Source: Comamonas sp. lk (GTDB lineage: Bacteria; Pseudomonadota; Gammaproteobacteria; Burkholderiales; Burkholderiaceae_C). Taken from it: a DNA stretch of 34,499 bases. The position numbers and the translations under genes are program-made. Positions 27,093-34,499 of this stretch are shown here, piece by piece. The DNA lies in contig CAMBNY010000032.1 of assembly GCA_945869165.1 (NCBI GenBank), forward strand, positions 1 to 34,499, in the 5' to 3' direction. Under the pieces are notes generated by a model. It did not search any database. It was not told where the DNA came from and saw nothing but the letters and a program-made list of their open reading frames with translations. Numbering within the stretch: position 1 is the first letter of the stretch; every line of letters begins with the position of its first letter.

Positions 27093-27788
27093 ATTGGTTT
27101 CTGGCAAACTCGCCTTGCCGTCTTTCACAAACTCAACCAACTGAATGGTTCGACGATAGTGCGCACCAAGCAGTTTCAGGCTGACCTCTGGATTTCCTGT
27201 GCGCTCATGAAGCTCTTTGACGCTCTTGAAGCCAAGAAACTTGGCCATGTCCTCGCACATGGACATAAACGTCTTGTTCTGTGCCTGCGTGAGTTTCATT
27301 TCTTCGAGTTGGGCGCGCTTCCTCTCAACGGAAACCTGCGTGATGTACTTCATTGAAGTCGCATAAGCCTTTGCAGCAGCTACTGCCGAGCCAGCCAAAA
27401 TTCCAACGGACTTGGCCACTTGTAACGCCACATCTGTATTGAGCAGGATATCCAGCCAGCCTGGCGATGCGTACGATATTGACTTAACTTCAGGGCGGTA
27501 GCGAGGGGGAACCTGATAATGGAAAACCACATAAATATTCACATAGCTGTAACCACCCTTCCACGGGTACCCTTCGAAAGCCTCGTTGATTCGTACTCTA
27601 TCACGAGGATCAAGCGGCGTATCCATGCAGTAAATGAACGCATAGCACTGAGAGAACGCGTGCGGAAACGTATACAAATCCTCAAGTTTCCAGCGCCCGT
27701 CCAAAAGGACACGGTACGAACCCTCGTCAACGCGCATTTTTTCCGACTCCTCGTCTTCGTCTTCGATTTCTTCATTTTTGTCGTGCAC
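27087..27788 (-). CDS. Cassette-borne protein of unknown function
   Basis: This 233-residue protein is not recognised. The start is a GTG at 27788 with a good Shine-Dalgarno, AAGGGAG, 7 bases upstream. It begins with a very acidic stretch (residues 3-22, mostly Asp/Glu). An aromatic, probably beta-rich region follows (WKLEDLYTFPHAFSQCYAFI, GYSYVNIYVVFHYQVP). Then comes EVKSISYASPGWLDILLN, a short Ala/Gly hydrophobic helix (VGILAGSAVAAAKAYA, about 128-143) and a helical, charged C-terminus. The TAA stop is inside the attC R'' box, which makes it a genuine integron cassette gene. The hydrophobic helix may be a membrane segment or simply amphipathic. Confidence 0.75.
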   Translation of the reverse strand: MHDKNEEIEDEDEESEKMRVDEGSYRVLLDGRWKLEDLYTFPHAFSQCYAFIYCMDTPLDPRDRVRINEAFEGYPWKGGYSYVNIYVVFHYQVPPRYRPEVKSISYASPGWLDILLNTDVALQVAKSVGILAGSAVAAAKAYATSMKYITQVSVERKRAQLEEMKLTQAQNKTFMSMCEDMAKFLGFKSVKELHERTGNPEVSLKLLGAHYRRTIQLVEFVKDGKASLPETNG

Positions 27789-27807
27789 GTATGGTCTCCC
27801 TTGCGAT

Positions 27808-27839
27808 GGCTAACGTTGGAGGTGACCGAGGGGTTAGGC
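27808..27839 (-). other. Short attC-like site
   Basis: Only 32 bp. On the minus strand R'' is GCCTAAC (27833-27839), with the TAA stop of the upstream gene, and R' is GTTAGCC (27808-27814) preceded by CCAAC. The interior is CCTCGGTCACCTC. Integron attC sites are usually 57 bp or more, so this looks like a deleted site in which the central palindrome is lost; whether it can still recombine is unknown. Confidence 0.6.
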
Positions 27840-28625
27840 CTCGATGCTGGGCGCTTCATCTTCACTTCCGTCGACACCTTCCGTTGGTTTGGTCGCCCAA
27901 CCGATGAGGAACTGAATCGGTTTGGTCAATGCTTTGTGAACCTTGAGCGCTGTTGACGAAGCCGAGTCGATCCTGTATATCCACTTCCCGAGTCGTTCGA
28001 GAACGTCCGCATTACTCGCCGACTCCTTTTTCAGCGCCTCTCGTTCTATGCAGACGAAACCGAAAAGGCGTTGCAGGTTCTTGCTTAGTCCTTTCGCACC
28101 GTACACCCGATACAGCGAAATTGCAATGCGGGCTGATTCAAGCGCTTCTAGCAGAGCCTTGCGCAACGCCAGAGCGATGTTGCTGGCAACTACGTTTTCG
28201 ATTAGTGCATTGAGCTCCATTGAGAGTTCTTGTAGCTCATCGGCCGTAAGGTCAATTTCAGACCAGTCGTCGCGTAGTGCCTCAGAGCAAAACTCAAGGC
28301 GGGCCATTACTTCAGCGGTCAAATGCGGAATTGCGAGACTCTCTCGATTCGATTGAAGATGTAACGGAGAGAAGACTGCTCTGATCTGAGGGAAGCACGA
28401 AAGGTAGATCCCATGATTCAGCTGCGGATTGAGCTTTATGGTGTTCTCAGCGTCGTCTAGCATTTCGTTTAAAAGCACGAGCCGACGAGCAACCTCAACG
28501 TCATGTCGATCAGTTACGCCGAGAACCTCGGCCCATACCTCAAGCATTCGTTGCTTTGGATCGCCGGAAACCACGTTCTTGAGTAGTACATGAAGACGGC
28601 TCGCTGGATTGGATTCTGGTGGCAT
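27834..28625 (-). CDS. Cassette-borne, mostly helical protein of unknown function
   Basis: This 263-residue protein is not recognised. It looks almost wholly alpha-helical, with Leu/Glu-rich stretches (LTAEVMARLEFCSEALRDDW, LTADELQELSMELNALIENV, ALRKALLEALESARIAI). The C-terminal half includes LFGFVCIEREALKKE and ends in an acidic tail (DGSEDEAPSIEA). No signal peptide or catalytic motif is visible. The ATG lies only about 28 bases inside the cassette boundary at 28653, with no Shine-Dalgarno, and the TAA stop lies in an attC core box. A structural or adaptor role would be a guess. Confidence 0.75.
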   Translation of the reverse strand: MPPESNPASRLHVLLKNVVSGDPKQRMLEVWAEVLGVTDRHDVEVARRLVLLNEMLDDAENTIKLNPQLNHGIYLSCFPQIRAVFSPLHLQSNRESLAIPHLTAEVMARLEFCSEALRDDWSEIDLTADELQELSMELNALIENVVASNIALALRKALLEALESARIAISLYRVYGAKGLSKNLQRLFGFVCIEREALKKESASNADVLERLGKWIYRIDSASSTALKVHKALTKPIQFLIGWATKPTEGVDGSEDEAPSIEA

Positions 28626-28647
28626 AGTAAAGTAATTGGACTTCGAG

Positions 28648-28654
28648 GCCTAAC
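28648..28654 (-). other. R' core box at the head of the cassette array
   Basis: GTTAGGC on the minus strand, preceded by AAATTGC. The crossover point G/TTAGGC falls at 28654/28653. It is either the R' end of a previous attC whose rest is lost, or the end of an attI site. No matching R'' box was found within about 120 bases upstream. Confidence 0.55.
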
Positions 28655-28963
28655 GCAATTTAGATCGTAAAACCTGGTTAACACTTCCAGATCGGGTGGA
28701 TACATCCGGATGATTTAAATTCTATTTCGTTAAGTATATGTTTTTTGGCAACATATGAATGGTGCATAAATGAGGGAATATGAAAGTCAGGATGACTTTA
28801 AATTCTGCACCTCATTGGCGCACCCATCGACGCCAAGTTGCCGCCAATGCGTCCCACCAAAATGGATCGCCACGTTGCTTCGCGCCTCGCGATGACGCAG
28901 ATTTGGAAACCTGTTTTTGCGTTAAGAGCGCATTTTTTCGTCAAGCGCTAATACCTGTAGCGC
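28655..28963. other. Non-coding stretch upstream of the cassette array, with half a repeat
   Basis: No gene is supported here. Bases 28690-28780 are AT-rich and contain an inverted repeat, ATATGTT (28736-28742) and AACATAT (28750-28756), around TTTTGGC. Bases 28862-28897 are a solitary right half of the palindromic repeat family (TGGATCGCCACG to GCGATGACG). No integrase gene or fragment was recognised. Confidence 0.6.
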
Positions 28964-29176
28964 TTACCTATTCCGCCCCAAGCAATAAGCCACCACAGCA
29001 TTCGCATGCCCATGCCCCATGCCATGCTCGGCCTTCAGCCAATTCACGATTTCCATGTGCTTGGCGCCGCTGCGGGATTCCACCAGCGCAAACCAGTGGG
29101 CCATGGGTTGGCCGTATTTCTTTTCGATGGAGGGGAAGTAAGAAGCAGGCCCTTGGACCGTGGGTACGTTTGCCAT
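28964..29176 (-). CDS. DUF4287-family small protein
   Basis: This 70-residue protein (ATG at 29176, MANVPTVQG) contains the conserved pattern YFPSIEKKYGQPMAHWFALV and HGMGHGHANAVVAYCLG, which I recognise as DUF4287. Function is unknown. It is probably translated with the SRPBCC gene 8 bases upstream; such small proteins are often found beside AHSA1/SRPBCC genes. An upstream start would add 26 residues overlapping the SRPBCC gene and is not favoured. Confidence 0.85.
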   Translation of the reverse strand: MANVPTVQGPASYFPSIEKKYGQPMAHWFALVESRSGAKHMEIVNWLKAEHGMGHGHANAVVAYCLGRNR

Positions 29177-29184
29177 GGTGCGCC

Positions 29185-29631
29185 TTAGCCGGGGATATTG
29201 GGTTCCACCAGGTTGGCCAGCTGGGCCAGCGATTCTTGCCAACCCAGATAGCAAATTTCCAGCGGCATGACCTCGGGGATGCCGCTTTGGGTGATGTTGA
29301 TTTCTGTGCCGCAGATGACGCCTTGCAGCGTAACCAGCACTTCCAGCGTGCCGGGTAAATTCGGGTCTTCAAAGCGGTCGGTGTAGCGCAGGCGCTCGCC
29401 GGGCACCAGTTCCAGGTATTCGCCGCCAAAAGAATGCGCGCCGCCGGTGCTGAAGTTGTGAAAGGACATCCGAAATGTGCCGCCCACGCGCGCGTCCATG
29501 TGGTGCACGGTGCAGCTAAAGCCATAGGGCGCTATCCATTTGGCCATGGCCGTGGGCTCTATAAAAGCGCGATACACCTTGTCGGGTGTGGCGCGCAGAA
29601 CGCGGTGCAAATGAACGCTGCGGTCTGTCAT
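29185..29631 (-). CDS. SRPBCC/AHSA1-family protein
   Basis: This 148-residue single-domain protein has a helix-grip fold. VHLHRVLRATPDKVYRAFIE and MAKWIAPYGFSCTVHHMDAR form the N-terminal strand, helix and W-containing segment; GGTFRMSFHN and GEYLELVPGERLRYTDRFED follow. The C-terminal helix is WQESLAQLANLVE. This matches the activator-of-Hsp90-like SRPBCC group, whose ligand is usually unknown. It lies 14 bases after ssb on the same strand and 8 bases before the DUF4287 gene. Confidence 0.9.
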   Translation of the reverse strand: MTDRSVHLHRVLRATPDKVYRAFIEPTAMAKWIAPYGFSCTVHHMDARVGGTFRMSFHNFSTGGAHSFGGEYLELVPGERLRYTDRFEDPNLPGTLEVLVTLQGVICGTEINITQSGIPEVMPLEICYLGWQESLAQLANLVEPNIPG

Positions 29632-29645
29632 GCTGCCCTCGGGGT

Positions 29646-30131
29646 TTAGAAGGGAATATCGTCGTCCATGTCGTCAAAGCCACTGGCCGGGCGCGCGGCG
29701 GGCGCGGTGCGGGCCGGGGCGGGTGCGGAGGGGCGCGCTGCCGGGGCGGCGCGGCGCTGGCTGCCGTCATCGCCTTCGCCGGGGCCACCCATGCCTTCGC
29801 GGCCACCGAGCAGTTGCAATTCGGTAGCGATGATGTCCACGGTGTTTTTCTCGACGCCGGCCTGGTCGGTGTATTTGCCGTATTTCAAGCGGCCTTCGAT
29901 GTAGGCGGGGCGGCCTTTTTTGAGGTATTCCCCAGCAATTTCGGCCAGGCGGTCGTAAAAGGTGACGCGGTGCCACTGGGTGTCTTCTATCGACTCGCCA
30001 GTGTTTTTGTCTTTGCGGCGGCTGCTGGTGGCGATGCTGACATTGGCCACGGCCTGGCCGGAGGGTAGGTAACGGATTTCGGGGTCGCGGCCGCAGTTGC
30101 CGACGAGGATGACTTTATTGACGGATGCCAT
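29646..30131 (-). CDS. ssb: Single-stranded DNA-binding protein
   Basis: This 161-residue protein has an N-terminal OB fold (about 1-112): MASVNKVILVGNCGRDPEIR at the start, then WHRVTFYDRLAEIAGEYLKKG, and RPAYIEGRLKYGKYTDQAG. A disordered Gly/Ala/Pro-rich linker follows (about 113-150), then the acidic tip DDMDDDIPF that recruits repair and replication partners. It coats single-stranded DNA in replication, repair and recombination. It is divergent from uvrA across 164 bases; no LexA box was seen there. Confidence 0.97.
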   Translation of the reverse strand: MASVNKVILVGNCGRDPEIRYLPSGQAVANVSIATSSRRKDKNTGESIEDTQWHRVTFYDRLAEIAGEYLKKGRPAYIEGRLKYGKYTDQAGVEKNTVDIIATELQLLGGREGMGGPGEGDDGSQRRAAPAARPSAPAPARTAPAARPASGFDDMDDDIPF

Positions 30132-30295
30132 GGGGTTTCTCCAAGATAGTGGGCCATTATCCCGCCTTTGAAAAGCGCTGGCGATGCGGGAAAGTGCTTA
30201 GGCCGCTAGCAGGCACCCCAAAGGGCGAAGCCGGGGTTGGGCGCCCGCAAACCGCCGCTTGGCGATAATGCGCGGTTTGGCTGGGCGCGCACGTT

Positions 30296-33200
30296 TTGAA
30301 CACTCCACACACTCCGATCAACTTGGCTGCCGAACTGGGCGAGGAGGCCGGCACCTACCTGGGGCGCAGTTTGCGCCAGCCCAGCATCAGCATTCGGGGG
30401 GCGCGCACCCACAATCTGAAAAACATCGATCTGGACCTTCCGCGCAACCAGTTGGTGGTAATTACCGGCCTGTCCGGCTCCGGCAAATCCAGCCTGGCCT
30501 TTGACACGCTCTACGCCGAAGGCCAGCGCCGCTATGTGGAAAGCCTGTCCACCTACGCGCGGCAGTTTTTGCAGCTGATGGACAAGCCCGATGTGGACAT
30601 GATCGAGGGCCTGTCGCCAGCCATCTCCATCGAGCAAAAAGCCACCAGCCACAACCCGCGCTCCACCGTGGGTACGGTCACCGAAATCCACGACTACCTG
30701 CGCCTGCTGTTTGCCCGCGCCGGTACGCCCTACTGCCCTGACCACGGCCAGCCCCTGCAAGCGCAAACCGTCAGCCAAATGGTTGATGCGGTGCTGGCGC
30801 TGCCGCAGGACACGCGGCTGATGATTCTGGCGCCCGTGGCGCGCGAGAAAAAAGGCGAGTTTCTAGATGTGTTTGCGCACATGCAGGCGCAAGGCTATGT
30901 GCGCTTTCGCATCAATGGCGTGGTCTATGAAGCGCAAGACTTGCCCCTGCTCAAGAAAAATGAAAAGCACGATGTCGATGTGGTGGTAGACCGGCTGAAA
31001 GTGCGCCCCGAGTTGCAACAACGCCTGGCCGAAAGCTTTGAAGCCGCGCTGCGCCTAGCCGCAGGCCGCGCGATTGCGCTGGAGATGGACAGCAGCGCCG
31101 CAGACGGCAGCCTGGTGGAGCACCGCTTTAACGCCAAATTTGCCTGCCCGCAGTGCAGCTACAGCATCAGCGAGCTAGAGCCGCGTTTGTTTTCATTCAA
31201 CTCGCCCGTGGGCGCCTGCACCGCGTGCGACGGGCTGGGGCAGCAAGATATTTTTGATGTAGCGCGGGTCGTGGCCTTCCCCTCGCTCAGCCTGGCCAGC
31301 GGCGCCATAAAAGGCTGGGACAGACGCAACGGTTATTACTTTGCAATGCTGGAGAGCTTGGCCAAGCATTACAAATTTGATGTCGAAGCGCCTTTTGAAG
31401 ACCTGCCCGCGCAGGTGCAAGACGCGGTGCTGCATGGCTCGGGCGAGGAAGAGATCAAGTTCAGCTATGTGATCGAGTCGGGCAATTCGCAAGGCCGCAA
31501 GGTCACTAAAAAGCACCCGTTTGAAGGCGTGCTGCCCAATTTGCAGCGGCGCTACCGCGAGACCGAATCGAGCCTGGTGCGCGAAGACCTGGCCCGCTTG
31601 CGCAGCACGCATCCGTGCAGCGAATGCAATGGCACACGTTTGCGCGCCGAGGCGCGTAATGTGAAGGTGGGCGAAGGCAGCCAAGCGCGCGCGATTTTTG
31701 AAATCAGCCAAAGCACTTTGCTAGAAGCGCAAAGCTATTTTGAGAGCCTGCAACTGCGCGGCTCCAAAGGCGAGATTGCCGCCAAGGTAGTGCGTGAAAT
31801 CGGTCTCCGCCTGAAGTTTTTGAACGATGTGGGCCTGAGTTACTTAAGCCTCTCGCGCAGCGCCGAGACGCTGAGCGGCGGCGAGTCGCAACGCATACGG
31901 CTGGCCAGCCAGATCGGCTCGGGCCTGACCGGCGTGATGTATGTGCTGGACGAGCCCAGCATCGGCCTGCACCAGCGCGACAACGACCGCCTGATCAGCA
32001 CCTTGCGGCATCTGCGCGACATCGGCAACAGCGTGCTAGTGGTGGAGCACGACGAAGACATGATGCGCGCCGCCGACTATGTGATCGACATGGGCCCGGG
32101 CGCGGGTTTACACGGCGGGCAAGTGACAGCGCAAGGCAGCTTTGCGCAAGTGCGCGACAACCCTAACTCGCTGACCGGAAAATACCTGTCGGGCGCGCTG
32201 CAAATTGCCGTACCCGCGCAGCGGCGCGCGTGGTTGCCCACGGTAGAGAGCGTCGCCTACCAAGCCAAAAACCCTTCGCGTTTTGCGCCCAGCCCTGCGG
32301 CGGAGCGGCGCGCCGAGCGCGAAGCGCGCCACCGCGCCACCTTGGGCGAATGGCAATCGCTGCGCGTACTGGGCGCGCGTGGCAATAATTTGCAAAACGT
32401 GAGCGTGGCCTTTCCAGTGGGCTTGTTGACCTGCGTGACCGGCGTATCGGGCTCGGGCAAATCCACGCTGGTAAACGACACTTTGTATGCCGCTGCCGCG
32501 CGCACCATCCACCGCGCGCACGAAGAACCGGCCCCGCACGACAGCATCGAAGGCATCGAGTATTTCGACAAGGTTATCAACGTAGACCAGTCGCCCATTG
32601 GCCGCACGCCACGCAGCAACCCGGCCACTTACACCGGCTTGTTCACCCCCATCCGCGAGCTGATGGCCGAAGTGCCCATGGCGCGCGAGCGCGGCTACGG
32701 CGCAGGACGCTTTAGCTTTAACGTGCCCGCAGGCAGCGGCGGCGGGCGCTGCGAAGCCTGTCAGGGCGACGGTATGGTGAAAGTGGAAATGCACTTTTTG
32801 CCCGACGTATACGTGCCCTGCGACGTATGCGCCGGCCAGCGCTACAACCGCGAGACGCTGGAAGTGCTGTACAAGAGCAAAAACATCGCCCACATCCTGG
32901 ACCTGACGGTCGAAGCAGCGCTGGACTTTTTTCAGGCCGTGCCGACGTTGGCGCGTAAGCTGCAAACCCTGATGGACGTGGGCCTGAGCTACATCCGCCT
33001 GGGCCAATCGGCCACCACGCTTTCGGGTGGCGAAGCCCAGCGGGTGAAGCTGGCGCTCGAACTGTCCAAACGCGACACCGGGCGCACGCTTTACATCCTG
33101 GACGAGCCGACCACCGGCTTGCACTTTGCCGACATTGCGCTTTTGCTCAAAGTGTTGCACCAGTTGCGCGATGCGGGGAACACGATTGTGGTGATCGAGC

Positions 33201-33367
33201 ACAACCTGGACGTCATCAAAACCGCCGATTGGGTGATTGATATGGGGCCGGAAGGGGGGTCCGGTGGCGGCACCCTGGTGGCTGCGGGGACGCCGGAGGA
33301 TATTGCGGGTACTCCTGGGAGTTTTACGGGTACGTATCTGCAACGGGTGTTGGCGCGGCGCAACTAA
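30296..33367 (+). CDS. uvrA: Excinuclease ABC subunit A
   Basis: This 1023-residue ABC-type ATPase finds bulky DNA lesions and loads UvrB. Walker A motifs are GLSGSGKSS (58-66) and GVSGSGKST (about 716-724). Zinc modules are CPQC (about 284) with CTACDG, and CEACQGDG (about 819) with CDVC. ABC signatures are [16 protein letters not shown] (about 525) and [16 protein letters not shown] (about 909). The start is a TTG at 30296 without a Shine-Dalgarno; the conserved region begins near residue 30 ([14 protein letters not shown]), so the true start is uncertain. The length exceeds E. coli UvrA mainly because of an extended linker before the second ATPase (about 650-690). Confidence 0.96.
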   Translation: MNTPHTPINLAAELGEEAGTYLGRSLRQPSISIRGARTHNLKNIDLDLPRNQLVVITGLSGSGKSSLAFDTLYAEGQRRYVESLSTYARQFLQLMDKPDVDMIEGLSPAISIEQKATSHNPRSTVGTVTEIHDYLRLLFARAGTPYCPDHGQPLQAQTVSQMVDAVLALPQDTRLMILAPVAREKKGEFLDVFAHMQAQGYVRFRINGVVYEAQDLPLLKKNEKHDVDVVVDRLKVRPELQQRLAESFEAALRLAAGRAIALEMDSSAADGSLVEHRFNAKFACPQCSYSISELEPRLFSFNSPVGACTACDGLGQQDIFDVARVVAFPSLSLASGAIKGWDRRNGYYFAMLESLAKHYKFDVEAPFEDLPAQVQDAVLHGSGEEEIKFSYVIESGNSQGRKVTKKHPFEGVLPNLQRRYRETESSLVREDLARLRSTHPCSECNGTRLRAEARNVKVGEGSQARAIFEISQSTLLEAQSYFESLQLRGSKGEIAAKVVREIGLRLKFLNDVGLSYLSLSRSAETLSGGESQRIRLASQIGSGLTGVMYVLDEPSIGLHQRDNDRLISTLRHLRDIGNSVLVVEHDEDMMRAADYVIDMGPGAGLHGGQVTAQGSFAQVRDNPNSLTGKYLSGALQIAVPAQRRAWLPTVESVAYQAKNPSRFAPSPAAERRAEREARHRATLGEWQSLRVLGARGNNLQNVSVAFPVGLLTCVTGVSGSGKSTLVNDTLYAAAARTIHRAHEEPAPHDSIEGIEYFDKVINVDQSPIGRTPRSNPATYTGLFTPIRELMAEVPMARERGYGAGRFSFNVPAGSGGGRCEACQGDGMVKVEMHFLPDVYVPCDVCAGQRYNRETLEVLYKSKNIAHILDLTVEAALDFFQAVPTLARKLQTLMDVGLSYIRLGQSATTLSGGEAQRVKLALELSKRDTGRTLYILDEPTTGLHFADIALLLKVLHQLRDAGNTIVVIEHNLDVIKTADWVIDMGPEGGSGGGTLVAAGTPEDIAGTPGSFTGTYLQRVLARRN

Positions 33368-33429
33368 GGCTTTTGGCTTGCTGCTGGCTTTTTTGCTTGC
33401 TGCTGGGCTTGCGCCTGCCGCGGGCCTTA

Positions 33430-33455
33430 CTTTTCTTTGCTTCGCCAAAGAAAAG
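33430..33455. terminator. Hairpin downstream of uvrA, possible bidirectional terminator
   Basis: CTTTTCTTTG (33430-33439) and CAAAGAAAAG (33446-33455) form a perfect 10-bp stem around CTTCGC. The T/A-rich arms resemble bidirectional terminators. It is the first strong hairpin after the uvrA stop. Confidence 0.5.
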
Positions 33456-33510
33456 ATAAGCAAAAGAAAGGCTAGTTTTTAAGGCATGTTTCGGCCTGTT
33501 GGCCGAGTTA

Positions 33511-33536
33511 CTTTCTTTTGCTTCGCCAAAAGAAAG
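33511..33536. terminator. Second TTCG hairpin downstream of uvrA
   Basis: CTTTCTTTTG (33511-33520) and CAAAAGAAAG (33527-33536) form a perfect 10-bp stem around the same CTTCGC loop. It is a near copy of the hairpin at 33430, so the two are members of one short repeat family. Confidence 0.5.
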
Positions 33537-33903
33537 CTAACCAAAGAAAAGGCGAGCCAAAGGCCGTGCCCCTTCGGGGTACCTTGCGCTACTCGCGCCG
33601 CCCGGGGTCGGGCGCAAACTCGCTTCGCTCAGACAAGCGCCCGCCCTGATCTGGTCGCCGCTGCGTTGCTCAGCACGGCCTATGGCCTGGGGAGTCCGCG
33701 TGTGCTCGTTCGCTGCGCTCACCTTGCACACGCTTGCAGTCACGCTGCGCGCGGCGCGCGCGCTGCTGCCGCAGCCGCACCAAAGTCAATGCGCGTTGAC
33801 TACGACTGCGACGTTCACCAATCTGCGCAAACAAACCCACACCGCAACCTGCCGCACCAACACCCCTATCCAGCCCAAAAAAACCAAATTGGGTATTCCA
33901 GCT

Positions 33904-33931
33904 CCCCTTCACCCCGGCGGGGGTGAAGGGG
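33904..33931. repeat. 12-bp perfect GC-rich hairpin
   Basis: CCCCTTCACCCC (33904-33915) and GGGGTGAAGGGG (33920-33931) form a perfect stem around GGCG, followed by a G-run. No U-tract follows on the plus strand, so it is not a standard terminator in that direction. Confidence 0.6.
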
Positions 33932-34018
33932 CGGGGGGGGAAGCGGGGGGGTGGTAAACGGGGCCAAAAAGCAAAAATCTTGCTTGAAACCAAAAATAAT
34001 TAATTTATCATTACGTTT

Positions 34019-34047
34019 TTGATATTTCTTACAATATCATATATATT
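34019..34047 (+). promoter_or_regulatory. Sigma-70-type promoter of the last gene
   Basis: TTGATA (34019-34024) and TATATT (34042-34047) are separated by exactly 17 bases and each match consensus at 5/6. They lie in a sharply AT-rich stretch between the GC-rich repeat block and the gene. Transcription would start near 34054, about 20 bases before the ATG. Confidence 0.65.
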
Positions 34048-34074
34048 TCAGCAAAAATTTGAAGGAAATGTAAT

Positions 34075-34499
34075 ATGCACAAACGTCAATTTTTTCTAGC
34101 CGTATTCATGGCCATGTTCTTAGGGCCGGTTTTTGCAGGTGCACTGGCAGCGCCCAAAGGGAAAGTGGTGCTGACCATCTCCGGGAAAATCGGCGAGAGC
34201 AACAGCCCCCAAGGCGCGCAGTTTGACATGGCCATGATCGAAAAACTACCCCAGCAAAAATTCACTACGCTGACGCCTTGGGAAAAGGAACCAGTCCAAT
34301 TTACCGGCCCGCTCTTACGCGATGTGCTTGCCGCCGTCAAAGCCCAAGGGAGCGTGATCAAGGCGATGGCGCTCAATGATTACCAAAGCAGCATCCCGGT
34401 GGAAGACGCCATGAAGTTCGACATGGTGATGGCGACCAAAATGAATGGCAAACCCATCCCCGTCAAAACCAAAGGGCCGCTGTTTATTGTTTATCCTTT
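34075..34499 (+). CDS. Exported protein with sulfite-oxidase-like molybdopterin-binding fold (partial)
   Basis: The gene runs off the window; 141 codons are visible. It has a signal peptide (about 1-26, FFLAVFMAMFLGPVFAGALA). Then come VVLTISGKIGE, FTTLTPWEKEPVQFTGPLLRD, VLAAVKAQG, MALNDYQSSIPVEDA and KGPLFIVYPF, which I recognise as the short periplasmic 'oxidoreductase molybdopterin-binding' family. In such short members the cofactor-binding cysteine of true sulfite oxidases is often absent, and none is seen here. These proteins often precede GGDEF/EAL sensor genes, which would lie beyond the window. A GAAGGA Shine-Dalgarno precedes the ATG by 8 bases. Confidence 0.75.
   Translation, partial: MHKRQFFLAVFMAMFLGPVFAGALAAPKGKVVLTISGKIGESNSPQGAQFDMAMIEKLPQQKFTTLTPWEKEPVQFTGPLLRDVLAAVKAQGSVIKAMALNDYQSSIPVEDAMKFDMVMATKMNGKPIPVKTKGPLFIVYP

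Larger units (their letters stand above)
26046..28654 (-). mobile_element. Integron cassette array without integrase (CALIN)
   Basis: Three genes or gene groups, all on the minus strand, are each followed by an attC-like site whose R'' core box supplies the stop codon. Boxes are at 26166-26172, 27086-27092 and 27833-27839, with their partner boxes at 26046-26052 (degenerate), 27006-27012 and 27808-27814. A further R' box at 28648-28654 marks the start of the first cassette. Base composition inside is lower in GC than the neighbours. No tyrosine recombinase gene of the IntI type is in the window, so this is a CALIN or the end of a larger array. Confidence 0.75.
33368..34018. repeat. Non-coding hairpin- and repeat-rich region after uvrA
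   Basis: About 650 bases with no convincing gene. It holds two GCTTCGC-loop hairpins (33430-33455 and 33511-33536), a TCGGCC-TGTT-GGCCGA hairpin (33491-33506), a CCCC-TTC-GGGG hairpin (33569-33579), and a 12-bp hairpin at 33904-33931. GC-rich sequence with many short inverted segments fills the middle. An open frame at 33486-33926 is Arg/Ala-rich with no domain and looks like a by-product of the repeat. Similar blocks are common in Comamonadaceae genomes as I recall. Confidence 0.6.

Noticed and set aside
28655..28963. An integron integrase or attI beside the cassette array.
   Set aside because: No reading frame with integrase motifs and no clear attI beyond the single R' box.
30132..30295. 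A LexA box expected between ssb and uvrA.
   Set aside because: No CTGT-N8-ACAG-type palindrome could be found in the 164 bases.
33486..33926. A 146-codon plus-strand open frame after uvrA.
   Set aside because: It is Arg/Ala/Pro/Ser-rich with no domain, spans hairpin repeats, and reads like translated repeat DNA rather than a gene.

Overview
The window looks like chromosomal DNA of a betaproteobacterium, most likely order Burkholderiales and close to Comamonadaceae. The reasons are a GC-rich coding style, the gene order queA-recG-oxyR-ubiA, a trp operon of the form trpE-trpG-exporter-trpD-trpC-ung, a cluster lptA-lptB-rpoN, and the divergent pair ssb/uvrA. This placement comes from gene order and protein motifs recognised by eye; no database was searched.

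Positions 1-10128 are mostly on the minus strand. A tRNA-Tyr gene and ung are followed (reading upstream) by a tryptophan operon, trpE-trpG-ltaE-lysE-type exporter-trpD-trpC-ung. Upstream of trpE lies a promoter, a 34-codon leader peptide with two Trp codons, and a terminator hairpin with a U-tract. Together these look like a ribosome-mediated attenuator that was not expected from the gene list alone. Upstream again are tgt and queA, the last two dedicated steps of queuosine tRNA modification, with a plus-strand vapBC toxin-antitoxin pair lodged between them.

Positions 10223-23491 are mostly plus-strand housekeeping genes: recG, oxyR (both redox cysteines present), ubiA, an SDR and a psiF-like gene on the minus strand, argS, a SPOR protein, dsbA, lptA, lptB, rpoN and a THUMP-domain RNA methyltransferase. 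Two short palindromic repeat copies flank this part. One copy, at 23527-23657, has terminal inverted repeats and a 4-bp target duplication and is a MITE.

Positions 23634-28654 are accessory. They hold a PIN-domain toxin-like gene whose apparent start codon lies inside the MITE, a hipA-hipB pair in unusual toxin-first order with a palindrome very close to the known HipB operator, and a short run of integron gene cassettes without an integrase (a CALIN). The cassettes read on the minus strand and carry three unknown genes plus a brnA antitoxin gene whose brnT toxin partner is a 5'-truncated, frameshifted remnant. The gene stop codons sit inside the attC core sites, as is typical of cassettes.

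Positions 28964-34499 return to chromosomal genes: a DUF4287 protein, an SRPBCC protein, ssb, uvrA, a 700-base non-coding stretch full of hairpins, and the start of an exported molybdopterin-binding-fold protein with a near-consensus promoter.
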